A stretch of DNA of 64,000 nucleotides from a bacterium (GCA_024276125.1 JAJRXT010000129.1:1-64000), one strand, 5' to 3'. Counted from the first letter of the stretch, positions 8,402 through 18,417 are shown. Numbers and translations: made by a program. The notes: generated by a model from the sequence alone, not told the origin.

Positions 8402-9316
8402 ATGAAGAAACGGACTGTATTAGCCCTTATTAACTTTATTTTTTTAACTATATTGTATAAGGGAGTAGTGTGTTCGGCGGAGGTGGTTATTATAAAAAGT
8501 AATGATATAGCCCCTTATAATCTGGCGATAAAGGGATTTAAACAAGTTGTAAAAACTGGTGTTAGGGAATATAATTTAAAAGGAGACGCAAAAAAGACAG
8601 ATAAAATAATGCGGCAGATAAAACAAAAGCGCCCTCAATTGGTTTTTGCTTTAGGCGCCTTGGCTGCCTTGGGCGCTAAGGGAAACTTAAATCACAAGAT
8701 ACCGATAATTTATAGTCTGGTACTGTCTCCTAAAGATAAGGATTTGTCAGGAGATAATATATTTGGTATTTCTATTGAAGCGGATATAAAAAAACAATTT
8801 GAAATGTTAAAAAAAATTATGCCTAATGCCAATAAGATAGGGGTATTGTATAGCCGGCAAACGGAAAATTATATTCGGCATGCCGGGCGCGCCTGCAATA
8901 TATTGGGATTAAAACTTGCTTCTGTAAAGCTTGCATCCTCCCGGGATGTGCCGGATGCAATTGTTAAATTGCTGGCAAGAGTTGATTCATTGTGGCTTAC
9001 TCCTGACAGTATTGTGGCTAATCAGGCATCGCTTAATTATATTCTTCTGCTTACATTAGAAAATAATATTCCTTTTATGGTATACAATAAAAATTTTGTA
9101 AGAGCCGGGGCTCTTTTTTCATGTGGAATAAATTATACTGATATTGGTAAACAGGCCGGTTCATTAGGACGGCAGATTTTAGAAGGTAAAAAAACACCGG
9201 CTGTTTTGTCTTCGTCTACCAAAATAGAATGGGCTATAAATTTGCGGACTGCCCAAAATATGGGACTAAAAATTTCTAACGGCTTGTTAGATAAATTCAA
9301 GTATGTTTACAAGTAA
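8402..9316 (+). CDS. ABC transporter substrate-binding protein (ABC_sub_bind type)
   Basis: A 304-residue secreted protein with a signal peptide (MKKRTVLALINFIFLTILYKGVVCSAE) and the two-lobed fold of Pfam ABC_sub_bind (TrpX/YtrF-like): RPQLVFALGALAALGAK, IPIIYSLVLSPK, NANKIGVLYS, VDSLWLTPDSIV, GALFSCGINYTDIGKQAG. No permease or ATPase gene is adjacent, so it more likely acts as a periplasmic sensor partner of the downstream histidine kinase than in transport; that is inference from context. It starts eight bases after the receptor remnant's stop. The ligand is unknown. Confidence 0.82.
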   Translation: MKKRTVLALINFIFLTILYKGVVCSAEVVIIKSNDIAPYNLAIKGFKQVVKTGVREYNLKGDAKKTDKIMRQIKQKRPQLVFALGALAALGAKGNLNHKIPIIYSLVLSPKDKDLSGDNIFGISIEADIKKQFEMLKKIMPNANKIGVLYSRQTENYIRHAGRACNILGLKLASVKLASSRDVPDAIVKLLARVDSLWLTPDSIVANQASLNYILLLTLENNIPFMVYNKNFVRAGALFSCGINYTDIGKQAGSLGRQILEGKKTPAVLSSSTKIEWAINLRTAQNMGLKISNGLLDKFKYVYK

Positions 9317-9354
9317 GTTACCTTACGTAAAATTATAAGGTAATTGTCATTCTG

Positions 9355-9592
9355 AACGCAACGGAGTGAAGTGAAGAATCTGCCCCCCATATGCGAGCAG
9401 ATTCTTCATTCCGCTTTGCTTCGAGGCTGTGTCGCAATTGCTTAAAACCTGAAAAATGCTCTCAATCTGTCATTCCTGCGAAGGCAGGAATCCAGTATTT
9501 TAAAGAAGTTATGGATTCCCACCTTTGTGGGAATGACAGGAAAAAAGCGGTTTTTCCGGTTATGACACAGCCTCTTTGTTCGAGAATGACAG
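9355..9592. repeat. GTCATTCTGA-family repeat split by an inserted MITE
   Basis: The outer repeat begins TGTCATTCTGAACGCAACGG and ends CGAGAATGACAG, but its right arm is interrupted at 9423-9574 by another element. Removing that element restores a normal repeat end. Confidence 0.8.
9423..9574. mobile_element. MITE A, copy 1 (GAGGCTGTGTC terminal inverted repeats)
   Basis: About 152 bases bounded by GAGGCTGTGTCGCAA and TTATGACACAGCCTC, imperfect inverted repeats typical of IS-derived non-autonomous elements. The interior holds a second palindrome (TCATTCCTGCGAAGGCAGGAATCC ... GGGAATGACAGG). No transposase is present. Other copies lie at 14334, 20655, 28172 and 34126. Confidence 0.8.
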
Positions 9593-9665
9593 TTGCCTTG
9601 TTTAGGCTTGAGATAAACCAACACCTAAATGACAGCGTACGCTATTAACCGTACCAGAAAATAAA

Positions 9666-12409
9666 ATGTTTGGAAAAAGAAAAAAACAGAGAGTGGCTTT
9701 GGGACTACAGCCCAAATTTATGACCTATATTGTTTGCATTATAGTTTTAACCAGCGCTTTGTTTGCCGGACATCATATTCATAAACTGGATACTATCCTA
9801 ACCCGCGAGTTAGAGGAAAAGGGACAAATTATAGCTAACAGCTTGACATATAATACTAAATACGGAGTAATGACCCAAAATACTAAAATCTTAAATAAGT
9901 TGTTGGCCTGGATTATTCAAGAAGAAGATGTCGGCGCTGCGGTAATTTATGATGTTGACGGAGTGGTTTTGGCTAAAAAATCCAGATTCAAACAGAATAT
10001 ACCGATTTTAGTCATAAAGAAATAAAACAGATGGAGTTTAAAAATAACCATCAAATATCTTATGACAAAAACCGTGAAATACCTTTTCTAAACATTTTAA
10101 CTCCTATAAGAACCAACAGTACAGTAAAAAAACAGCCCGATTTAAGCCAGGATGACCGGCTTTTGGAATTGGAACAAAAATTTGAGCCGCCATTTCCACA
10201 AGAAGATACGGGTAAAATAATCGGTTATAGCCAACTCAGCATATCTTTAGAAAAATTAATCTATGAAAAACAGGGAATACTACACGCCGGTTTCCTTATC
10301 GCTCTGACCATTATAGCGGTGGGGACTATTTTTTCCTTTGCCTTTGCCCAGATGATGGTTGGACCTATTCTGGCGATGACGCGCACCACGACGGAAATAG
10401 CCAAAGGCAACCTTAAATTAAGGGTCAATAAATATGCTAAGGATGAAATCGGCGTACTGGGGGAGTGCTTTAACAGCATGGTGGACTCGCTGGAAAAAAG
10501 GGATACTGAAATACAAAAACTAAACAAAAGCTTAGAACAAAAGGTGAAAGAAAGAACTAAAAAATTGGGTATATTAAACATGCAATTACGCCAAGAAAGA
10601 GATAAAACACAAAGCTATTTAGATATTGCCGGAGTAATGATCGTTGTTTTGGATGTTAATTATAATATTATGCTTATAAATAATAAAGGATGTGAGATTC
10701 TAGGATATGAATACAATGAAATTATAGGTGAAAATTGGTTGGATAATTTTATCTTTCCCCAAAACAGGCAGCAACAAAAGACTATTTTTGATGGATTGAT
10801 GGCCGGTGAAATTAAATCATTTGAATATAATGAAGCAGTATTATTAACCAAAGACGGTCAGGAAAGAATTATTTTATGGCATAATTCATTACTAAAAGAT
10901 GAAAATAAAAAGGTGGTGGCAATTTTAGCTTCCGGTGAAGATATTACTAAACGTAAACATGCTGAACAGGAATTAAAGAACTATCGTATTCGCCTTGAAG
11001 ATTTAGTAAAAAAACGTACCGTTGAATTGATAAATATCAACAAACAATTGTTGGAAGAAATAAATGAAAGAAAAAAAGCGGATGATGCCTTGCAGCGCAA
11101 ACATCATATTCAAAGCGCGCTTAATAGTATGTTGAATATCTCCATAAAACCTTATAACTTAGAAGAAATGCTGAATAAGATATTAAAACACATAGTATCC
11201 ATTCCCTGGCTGACTCTGCAATCACGCGGCGCTATCTTTTTGGTTGATAATACTACCGGTAAGCTTGTTATGCAATCTTATTGCAGGCTGCCTGAAAATT
11301 TGCAGATTATGTGCGCTCAAATTCCTTTTGGCAAGTGTCTTTGCGGCAAGGCTGCCATATCTAAAAAAATACAGTTTGCCAATACCCTTGATGAATGCCA
11401 CGAAAACAGAAAAGAGGGAGAGCTGCCTCACGGACATTATTGTATTCCTATTATATCATCAGATAAGATTTTAGGCGTGCTGAACCTTTATGTAAAAGAG
11501 GGGCACCGCCGTACTAAAGATGAAGAGGAATTTTTTATGGCTATTGGTAATGTGCTTGCTGGAATTATCAAACGCAAACAGGCCGAAGAGGGGTTACGTA
11601 AAGCTCGCGATGAATTAGAGCTGAGGGTTGATGAGCGAACGGCTGAATTAAAAACCATTCATGAACAGCTTTTGCATATAGAGAAACTAAGCGCTCTTGG
11701 CAAATTGGCCGCTTCAGTTGCTCATGAATTTAACAATCCGGTGTATGGAATAAGCATGGTTTTAGAAGAATTGGCTGAAAATAAATATTTGGACTTGCGC
11801 GATAAAAAATCCATTTCTCTGGCGATAAGGGAATGCGGTAGAATCTCGCGCCTGATTAACAGTCTTCAGGATTTTTATCGTCCCTCCAGCGGGTTGGCCA
11901 GTTATGTGAATATACACCAGCTAATTGATGATATACTGCATTTTTGCGGCAAAAAACTGAAAATAAGCAAGGTAAAAATCATAAAAGAATTTACAGAAGA
12001 TATGCCTGAGATTTTTGTGGTAACAGATCAAATAAAACAGGTTTTCCTAAATATTATTACCAATGCGGAAGAGGCAATGCCTCTTGTAAGCGGATGTTTG
12101 AGTATTCAAACCAGGGTCTTAAAAGATAAAATACAGGTTATATTTAAGGATAATGGACGCGGAATCAGTAAAAAAAATATGGATAAAATATTTGAGCCGT
12201 TTTTTACTACCAAGGGAACTGTAAAAGGAACCGGCTTGGGACTTTCGGTAAGTTACGGAATTATTAAGGGACATAAAGGCGATATTTTTGTAGAAAGCAA
12301 CTCGGATGCTGGAACTACGTTTACTATTGAGCTACCGATAAAACAAAGTAAACCGCAAGTTGAACAAGCCGTGGCGCCAATGTATTATTCTATGGGCGGC
12401 GGTATTTAA
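9666..12409 (+). pseudogene. Membrane sensor histidine kinase (HAMP-PAS-GAF-HisKA-HATPase), frameshifted
   Basis: Two ORFs (9666-10025 and 10031-12409) together encode one kinase. The first has membrane helix 1 (IVCIIVLTSALFAGHHI) and a periplasmic sensor; the second continues it in another frame with helix 2 (about 10283-10370), HAMP, a coiled coil, PAS (about 10610-10960), GAF, and a kinase core with H-box SVAHEFNNPVYG, N-box NIITNAEEAM, G1 DNGRGIS and G2 GTGLGLSVSYG. In the second frame coding sense (TEYTDFSHKEIKQ) extends upstream of its ATG, so the frame switch lies at about 9975-10000, near an A6 run. This is either a real frameshift or a read error. It probably senses through the adjacent binding protein; no response regulator is adjacent. 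Confidence 0.85.
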
Positions 12410-12463
12410 GGCGTAAGTTCCCTGCGCCAATTAGGGGGATTCCCCCTTCGCTTCCGTTGGTCT

Positions 12464-12922
12464 CTACCCCCTTTTTTCCGCAAAGAAATTTTTTATTAAT
12501 TTCCGCGATGAGCCGGCTAATACGCCCGATATAACCTCTATTCGGTGGTTAAGCTTATTATTTTGTACAATATTAAATATAGAGCCGGCAGCCCCCCATT
12601 TAGGGTCGTCAGCTCCATATATCAGGGCTGATATACGCGCAAGCACCATGGCTCCCGCACACATAGGGCAGGGCTCTATGCTAACGTATAATTTGGCGCC
12701 TGATAACCGCCAGCCTCCCAATTTTTGCGCAGCCTGACGCAGCGCCAGTATTTCAGCATGCGCCGTGGGGTCGTTACTTTGCTCTCTTAGGTTATATGCT
12801 GCGGCAATTACCTGATCATTCTTTGCGATTACCGCACCCACCGGCACTTCGCCTATACGATAAGCTTTTTGCGCTTCCTCCAGCGCAAACTGCATGAATT
12901 TTATGTTATTGTTGTCGTGCAT
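12464..12922 (-). CDS. tadA: tRNA-specific adenosine deaminase TadA
   Basis: A cytidine/deoxycytidylate-deaminase-fold enzyme that converts A34 to inosine in tRNA-Arg(ACG). It has the zinc motif HAE (PTAHAEILAL) with the catalytic Glu, and PCPMCAGAM. IYGADDPKWGAAGSIFNI is typical of TadA. I place the start at the ATG at 12922 (MHDNNNIKFMQFALEEA; 152 residues), not at 12970 as in the ORF track. The longer version would begin inside a GTTTCGGCATG palindrome (12942-12970) and add 16 residues without family similarity. Confidence 0.92.
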   Translation of the reverse strand: MHDNNNIKFMQFALEEAQKAYRIGEVPVGAVIAKNDQVIAAAYNLREQSNDPTAHAEILALRQAAQKLGGWRLSGAKLYVSIEPCPMCAGAMVLARISALIYGADDPKWGAAGSIFNIVQNNKLNHRIEVISGVLAGSSRKLIKNFFAEKRG

Positions 12923-12941
12923 TGTTTGTAGCCGTTTTTTA

Positions 12942-12970
12942 ATGTTTCGGCATGTCTTGTGCCGAAACAT
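12942..12970. repeat. ATGTTTCGGCA palindrome
   Basis: Inverted repeat with arms ATGTTTCGGCA and TGCCGAAACAT just upstream of tadA. It is the GTTTCGG family again and shows that the longer tadA ORF start is an artefact. Confidence 0.8.
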
Positions 12971-13009
12971 TAAAACCCATCCCTTGTACGGATACTATAC
13001 GGTTTATTT

Positions 13010-13038
13010 GTAGGGGCGGGTTTCAAACCCGCCCCTAC
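13010..13038. repeat. Perfect palindrome GTAGGGGCGGGTTT...
   Basis: A 29-base near-perfect inverted repeat (GTAGGGGCGGGTTT / AAACCCGCCCCTAC). The same sequence recurs exactly at 44967-44995 and in part at 52646, 55246 and 62690. It lies between the glycosyltransferase end and tadA and may act as a transcription stop, although it has no T-tract. Confidence 0.8.
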
Positions 13039-13050
13039 GGGGTAATAAAA

Positions 13051-14114
13051 TCAATAACATTTATCCAATACCTCACCCCAAATGCCGGTCAGATTATTCA
13101 AAGAATACTCGTATTTATAATCAACTCGTATTTTTAACGCATTTTGAGCTAGTTGACTATAAAGCCCTTTATCCGTAAGCAGGCCTGCAATAGCGCCGGC
13201 AAACGCATCAGGACTAGGTTGCTCTACCAGTATAGCATTTACCCTGTTTTTAGCTACAGTAGCAATATCGCCTACATTTGATACAATAACCGGCAGCCCG
13301 CAGGACAAGGCCTCAATCATAGCCATGGGCAGTCCTTCTGTTCTGGAGGTAAGCATAAAGATTTTCGCCTTGCAAAGATAATCCGCTACATTACTTTGTG
13401 TCCCCAAAAAACAAACATTATCGGTTATACCTAGCTTATCCGCCAATGATACAAGCGTATCTTTCAATTTACCGTCTCCCACTATAGCAAGTCGAATATC
13501 GGGTATTTTGGATTTAACTGTCGCTACGCTTTTAAGCAGAATATCCATTCTTTTATCAGCTACCAGCGAACCTATGGTTATTAAATCATATTCCGGCGTT
13601 TTTTGCTTTGGAGAATATTTTCTAAAATCAAATACATTAGGCGGTATAAATATCTTTTGGGCGGCTATACCGCTTTTCATTAAATATGTTCTGGAATTAT
13701 CGCCTCTTACTCCGATAAAATCAGTTTTTTTAAGTAGAGTAAGCCATAAGTTACCATGTTTTGGTCTTATGATATTCCAAAATAAATCAGTTCCCAGAAG
13801 TAATTGAGCGGTTTTTTTATTTAAAAAAAGCCCAAAAGGGCAATGTATATTCCATGAGGAAAAAAGTATATACCAATTAACAGACCAAAATTTATTTTCA
13901 GGCATAAATAAATTAAAGTAATTATCCTGTATAACTCGCAAAAAATTATATTGCCGGCTAAGAATGCCGGCGGACAAAAACAGATTATCTTATTAGCGGC
14001 GATATTCCGACGGCGCACAATATAGATTTTATCCACTTTAGGGGATGCAATAAGCTGCGCCAGTTTGGATAGCAGCTTGGCGTTACTTAACCCGCAGGCG
14101 ATTAATATATTCAT
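13051..14114 (-). pseudogene. GT4-type glycosyltransferase, frameshifted at a T7 tract
   Basis: Two overlapping minus-strand ORFs form one glycosyltransferase. ORF 14114-13821 gives the N-terminal Rossmann start (MNILIACGLSNAKLLSKLAQ) up to HGIYIALLGFF. ORF 13977-13051 gives the rest in another frame, from LNKKTAQLLLGTDLFW through the GT4 half (ITIGSLVADKRMDILLKS, VGDGKLKD, VCFLGTQSNVADYL, SRTEGLPMAMIEALSCGLPVI). The junction is a T7 run on the coding strand (13823-13829): one extra T would give GFFLNKKTAQ and restore a single frame of about 350 residues, the usual size. Phase variation, transcriptional slippage, decay and sequencing error all fit. It stands beside asnB and an SGNH gene and likely serves surface polysaccharide synthesis. 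Confidence 0.82.
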
Positions 14115-14581
14115 TGGCAGCTTGCCTTATACGAAACAGGTAATATATGACTACAGAGGACACAAAGTGTCACAGAGAAAAATAAACAAACCAATGTTTC
14201 GGATTGAGGACAAACCGAAACATCTGATAATAGGTTTTAAAAGCCTGTCATTCTGAGGCCTAAAGCCGAAGAATCTGCTCGCTATTGCAGGGGGAGATTC
14301 TTCATTTCGCTTCGCTTCACTTCGAGGCTGTGTCGTAAGCCCTTTCGATAAGATTTACCGTCTATATGTAGTAGGTTTGCAAAAACTTACCTGCCGCATA
14401 TGGTAGTCGACCTACCCAAAATTGAGTTATGACACAGCCTCTTCATTCAGAATGACAGCTACCTTAAGTCAACAGCATTGGGCCTAGCCCGTATTATGAA
14501 AGAAATATACTTGCACACGTTATCTGATAGCTGTTTAATCCACCCTGCAATGGTGTTGTTAGTTTTTTTGCGTAACATCAG
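14115..14581. repeat. Repeat-filled intergenic region with nested MITE
   Basis: An outer GTCATTCTGA-family repeat (about 14246-14458) carries an inserted MITE A copy and ends at CTACCTTAAGTCAACAGCATTGGGC, the outer family's terminal motif. No gene is seen between the glycosyltransferase start and the asnB end. Confidence 0.75.
14334..14441. mobile_element. MITE A, copy 2, with a different interior
   Basis: Has the same ends as copy 1 (GAGGCTGTGTCGTAA ... TTATGACACAGCCTC) but is only 108 bases long. Its core has nothing in common with copy 1. Sharing ends but not middles is what elements mobilised in trans look like. Confidence 0.75.
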
Positions 14582-16504
14582 TTAATAATAGTCCCTAAGC
14601 TCAAAAGACGGATTCTCAAAATCATTATTGTCTATAAACATCTGATGCCATATCTCAAGCCCGATAAGCATCCATAAAAACATATAATGCCAGCGCATAC
14701 GAGGATGCGGCGGGTAATTTAAAATCTTTTTTATGTATTCATAATTAAACAGGCCGCGTTGTTTAATCCGCTTTGGGGTTAATATCGCCTCAGCCGTAGA
14801 TTTTAGGTCTTTTTTGAATTGATGATAGGGATTTATCGCAAAACCCCATTTTTTCTTACCTATAATATCAGCCGGCAAAAAAGGCTGCATCGCTTGTTTG
14901 AAGATATATTTTGTATGCTTACCTTTTATTTTTAGTTCAGCCGGTATACCAAAGGCGAATTCAACCAAATCTTTATCCAGAAAAGGCGCTCTTACCTCTA
15001 ATGAATTAGCCATGGACATACGGTCTTCGTTTAATAGGAAATCATTTACCAGCTTTGTATTAAACTCCGCCAGTAATACCTGATCTAAGTAGCCCCGTTT
15101 GTCGGATGCAAAATATGGCGCATATAGTTCTTTTACCCTTCTTAGCTTCTTATAATCATAGCCTTTTTGATAAATATGCGAAAAATTGGCGTCTTCATAA
15201 TCCCAAACATTGCGCAAAATAAGATAATATCGGCGCCTGTCACCCAATGATAAGAGCATCTGTACGCCCCTGCTGTATTCATCCCACTGTAAGTAACCCG
15301 ATTTATCCTGCAATGAAAAGATAAATTTATCCAAATTTGTAAGGACATATTTAGATACCAACTGCGGCATAATTGCATGAAATGGTTGAGATTGGGCAAT
15401 AAAGCGATTGGTAACATAACCCGCAAAAAGTTCATCCCCGCCTAATCCGCCTTGCACTGCCTTTACATATTGTGAGGCGAATTTTGATATAAGATAGCCT
15501 TGTAACAGATTTACCTTTGGTTCTTCAGCATGCCAGATGACTTTAGGCAGGTATTTTAGGGGGTTAGGGGCGATATTTATTTCATGATGCTTGGTATTAA
15601 AGCGCTTGGCGATAATCTTGGCGTCAGATAGCTCATCAGTCGGTTCGCCGAATGCCATACAAAATGTATTTATCTGCGCATTGGTCAGCTTGCTCATAAG
15701 CGCAACAATAGAGCTTGAATCCATGCCGCCGGATAAATATACTCCCACAGGCACGTCGCTTAAAAGCTGGCGTTTTATAGCTTGACTTAGATAATGTACA
15801 ATACCGTCCTGATAATCGGATATACTATAGCCGGTAACTAGCTTTGGTTTAAGCTGCCAGTATTTTTTTATTTTTATTTTTTCTGATTGATATGTAAGCA
15901 GACTTGAAGGCGGTAGTTTTTTTATATCGCAAAACAAGGTGTCTTCATTGGGGATAAAGCGCAGATTTAAAAAATAATGCAACGCTTGAGCATCAAGCTT
16001 TCGTTCTATGTGTTTATTTAATAGGAGGGCTTTTATTTCTGAAGCAAAAAAAAGATAACCGTTTTTAAAAAAATAATAAAGCGGTTTAATCCCGAATTGG
16101 TCTCTTGCAAGCAGGAGCTTCCTGCTTTTTTTATCCCACAGAGCAAAGCTGAAAATACCGTTTAAGCCGGCGGCCATATCCTCGCCGTATTCTTCGTATA
16201 AATGTACTAATATTTCCGTATCTGATGATGTATAAAACTTATGCCCCTTAGCCTCCAGCTTGCGTTTAATCTCAGGGAAATTGTAAATCTCACCGTTATA
16301 GACTACGCATATGCTTTTATCTTCATTGTATATAGGCTGATGCCCGCCCGCAAGATCAATAATACTTAACCGGCAGTGCCCCAATGAAACATGCTCGTTT
16401 TCATAATAACCAGTATCATCCGGCCCGCGATGAGCCAATATACGAATCATCCGTTTTAATAAGGCGTTATCTTTTAATCCGGTAAATCCGCAAATTCCAC
16501 ACAT
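14582..16504 (-). CDS. asnB: Asparagine synthetase, glutamine-hydrolysing (AsnB type)
   Basis: The 640-residue protein has a class II glutaminase domain starting with the nucleophile Cys2 (MCGICGF), then RGPDDTG, HCRLSIIDL, YNGEIYNF and ARDQFGIKPLYY. The ATP-pyrophosphatase synthetase domain has PP-loop SGGMDSSS and, later, RAPFLDKDLVEFAFG and KKWGFAINPYH. It amidates Asp to Asn, or a related carboxyl group. Homologues inside polysaccharide loci can amidate sugar acids. With a glycosyltransferase downstream and an SGNH protein upstream on the same strand, a role in surface glycan synthesis is plausible but unproven. All key motifs look intact. Confidence 0.92.
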   Translation of the reverse strand: MCGICGFTGLKDNALLKRMIRILAHRGPDDTGYYENEHVSLGHCRLSIIDLAGGHQPIYNEDKSICVVYNGEIYNFPEIKRKLEAKGHKFYTSSDTEILVHLYEEYGEDMAAGLNGIFSFALWDKKSRKLLLARDQFGIKPLYYFFKNGYLFFASEIKALLLNKHIERKLDAQALHYFLNLRFIPNEDTLFCDIKKLPPSSLLTYQSEKIKIKKYWQLKPKLVTGYSISDYQDGIVHYLSQAIKRQLLSDVPVGVYLSGGMDSSSIVALMSKLTNAQINTFCMAFGEPTDELSDAKIIAKRFNTKHHEINIAPNPLKYLPKVIWHAEEPKVNLLQGYLISKFASQYVKAVQGGLGGDELFAGYVTNRFIAQSQPFHAIMPQLVSKYVLTNLDKFIFSLQDKSGYLQWDEYSRGVQMLLSLGDRRRYYLILRNVWDYEDANFSHIYQKGYDYKKLRRVKELYAPYFASDKRGYLDQVLLAEFNTKLVNDFLLNEDRMSMANSLEVRAPFLDKDLVEFAFGIPAELKIKGKHTKYIFKQAMQPFLPADIIGKKKWGFAINPYHQFKKDLKSTAEAILTPKRIKQRGLFNYEYIKKILNYPPHPRMRWHYMFLWMLIGLEIWHQMFIDNNDFENPSFELRDYY

Positions 16505-16603
16505 TATAAGAGTATACCATAATTGCTTAAGATCTGTAATACCAGGTTAGGTCTTTGCATTTTTTGTCATTAATGTGTGAAAACTCCTGATTATTAGTAT
16601 AAA

Positions 16604-17977
16604 TTATTTTATTAATTTATCTTGTATAATTTTGTTATAAAAATTCGTAGCCACTACGTTGTTGCCTTCTGTGCTGAAATGTACAAAATCAGTGAAATAA
16701 TTTGATTCGCTTAACAATTTGGCATTATCCAATATGGGAACTTGCAGTCTTTTGGCCAACTGTTTTACATCATGGTTATATTTTGTAAATCCTTCCAAGA
16801 CTCCCTTAAAAGTCAGGCATTCCTGCATATCCGTTGCATTACGCGCAGCCTTTTCATTATGAGCATAAGTAGCCAATAATATTTGTGCATTATTAATACG
16901 ACAAAGCCCTATTATAGAGGTTATGTTTCTTATATAAGCATTTAACCCGCCCTCTGTTATAGAGTCATATCTTTTAAGTCCCCACTTATGAATAACTGTT
17001 CTTATCCTTTGAGCGAAGATACTATAATTCATAAAAAAATGTTCAATAGTGCCGGGGGTTATCATCCCGGTTTTCCAATGCGAATAATCGCTTTTAAAAT
17101 TTGGCCAGCGATTTGTTTTTAGATCGTTTTGTAATTCAAAAAATATCACTAAATCAGGGGAAATATCCAGCGCTCTAAGCTCCAGATTAATTAAACATTC
17201 AGCAGTCGTCCAGCCGGCTACGGCTGTATTTATAACTTGAATATTTTTATCAGGAAAATCCGCTCGCAGTAAATCTTGTAATTGTTTTGACCAGCAAGCA
17301 TCATACCCCACGTCTAAACCATAAGCCGCCGACCCCCCTAAAATAACGATTCTATATGTATTTGCAGGCTTTTTTATGGTAACATCAGGGTCACATCTAA
17401 AGTTGTAACGTTCAACAAGTAACTTGGTTTCATCATTAAGCGGTTTATATACCAGTCCAAGGTATGGGTGGGAAATAGCAGCGGCATGTCCAAAATTACA
17501 AGCCCAGCCTTTATTCCCATATAATAACCATATGTGCATTCTGGCGGCAAATTCAGCCAGAAGAAAGATACTTGTAATTAATATGAGAGTAAAAAACAGT
17601 TTTTTACCGCAAGAAAGCTGAAGCTGCGGTTGAGTATTCGCAGTAAGTTTTGTCGTTTTATTTTCTGTCGGTTTGTTTGTTTGTTTAATAGGTCTTTTAT
17701 TGAGCCATGGTTTTAGTAAATAGATTACAATTCCTGGAAGAATAAAAAATATAATGGATATTGCCAGTACAAAACCATTAAGGTACTCTCTAAAGACAAT
17801 ATAATGGTAGTAAAAATGATACGAAGAAATAGCGAATAAACCCGTTAATAAAAGAGCAAGAACCCATCCCTTCTTAGAAAAACCCTCTTTAATTAAAAAA
17901 ATAGCTTTAAAAGCCAGATAAAAAATTAATAATAATTCTATAAAGATAGTAATAGAACTGGCTAAGAGTCTGCTCAT
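16604..17977 (-). CDS. Membrane-anchored SGNH/GDSL hydrolase
   Basis: The 457-residue protein opens with three or four hydrophobic segments (within residues 5-95 and again about 128-148), separated by a Thr/Lys/Asn-rich linker. An SGNH esterase domain follows: block I ILGGSAAYG with the nucleophile Ser, a GWTTAE region, FELQNDLKTN as block III, and block V FVHFSTEGN with the catalytic Asp-His spacing. Such proteins deacetylate or acylate surface glycans, or act on lipids, at the periplasmic face. It is encoded upstream of asnB on the same strand. Substrate unknown. Confidence 0.8.
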   Translation of the reverse strand: MSRLLASSITIFIELLLIFYLAFKAIFLIKEGFSKKGWVLALLLTGLFAISSYHFYYHYIVFREYLNGFVLAISIIFFILPGIVIYLLKPWLNKRPIKQTNKPTENKTTKLTANTQPQLQLSCGKKLFFTLILITSIFLLAEFAARMHIWLLYGNKGWACNFGHAAAISHPYLGLVYKPLNDETKLLVERYNFRCDPDVTIKKPANTYRIVILGGSAAYGLDVGYDACWSKQLQDLLRADFPDKNIQVINTAVAGWTTAECLINLELRALDISPDLVIFFELQNDLKTNRWPNFKSDYSHWKTGMITPGTIEHFFMNYSIFAQRIRTVIHKWGLKRYDSITEGGLNAYIRNITSIIGLCRINNAQILLATYAHNEKAARNATDMQECLTFKGVLEGFTKYNHDVKQLAKRLQVPILDNAKLLSESNYFTDFVHFSTEGNNVVATNFYNKIIQDKLIK

Positions 17978-18062
17978 TTGTACTTTTAACCTTTATTTAC
18001 AGATGATTAAGCTAGGATTATACGGAGGTGTTGTGCCCAAATTAATTTGATATCAACGCCCC

Positions 18063-18269
18063 TTATACCCTGTCGATGTAGCTTATTTTGGCGCCGCATT
18101 TCGGGCAGAAATATTTTTTGAAGATGCGCCCCTTTTTACAGTTATCCGGCAGGCAGTCAAAACACACATAAGTGTCGCATTTATCGCAATGATACATTGT
18201 GGTCATGGTATATACGCCGGTTTCTTTGCCGCAATAGGAGCAGGCTTCTTTTTTTACCTCTTCAGACAT
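18063..18269 (-). CDS. Small zinc-ribbon protein
   Basis: A 68-residue cytoplasmic protein with four Cys pairs: CSYCGKETG, CDKCDTYVCFDC and CPKCGAK. They would hold two zinc ions. I recognise no named family; such proteins are often nucleic-acid or protein-interaction adaptors. Start ATG with an AAGGA-type site upstream (minus-strand AAGGAAAAGGATT). It stands alone between repeats. Confidence 0.7.
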   Translation of the reverse strand: MSEEVKKEACSYCGKETGVYTMTTMYHCDKCDTYVCFDCLPDNCKKGRIFKKYFCPKCGAKISYIDRV

Positions 18270-18331
18270 AATCCTTTTCCTTGTTTGGTAATTTAACCCA
18301 AGTTGCCACCTATGGTAAAGTTGTTCATTTT

Positions 18332-18417
18332 TGTCATTCTGAGGCCGAAGGCCGAAGAATCTCCTCCAGCAATAGCGAGTAGATTCTTCACTCCACTTTG
18401 TTTCGTTCAGAATGACA
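18332..18417. repeat. GTCATTCTGA-family repeat
   Basis: A compact 86-base copy: TGTCATTCTGAGGCCGAAGG, GAAGAATCT, GCGAGTAGATTCTTC and closing TTCAGAATGACA. Its left flank (AACCCAAGTTGCCACCTATGG) matches the right end, in inverted form, of the element at 22446-22647. Confidence 0.8.

Noticed and set aside
9391-9648. ORFs on both strands in the 9.4-9.6 kb gap
   Set aside because: They translate repeat DNA (MITE A and the GTCATT repeat); the same peptide pieces (SCLRRNDRLRAFF) recur at 34.2 kb.
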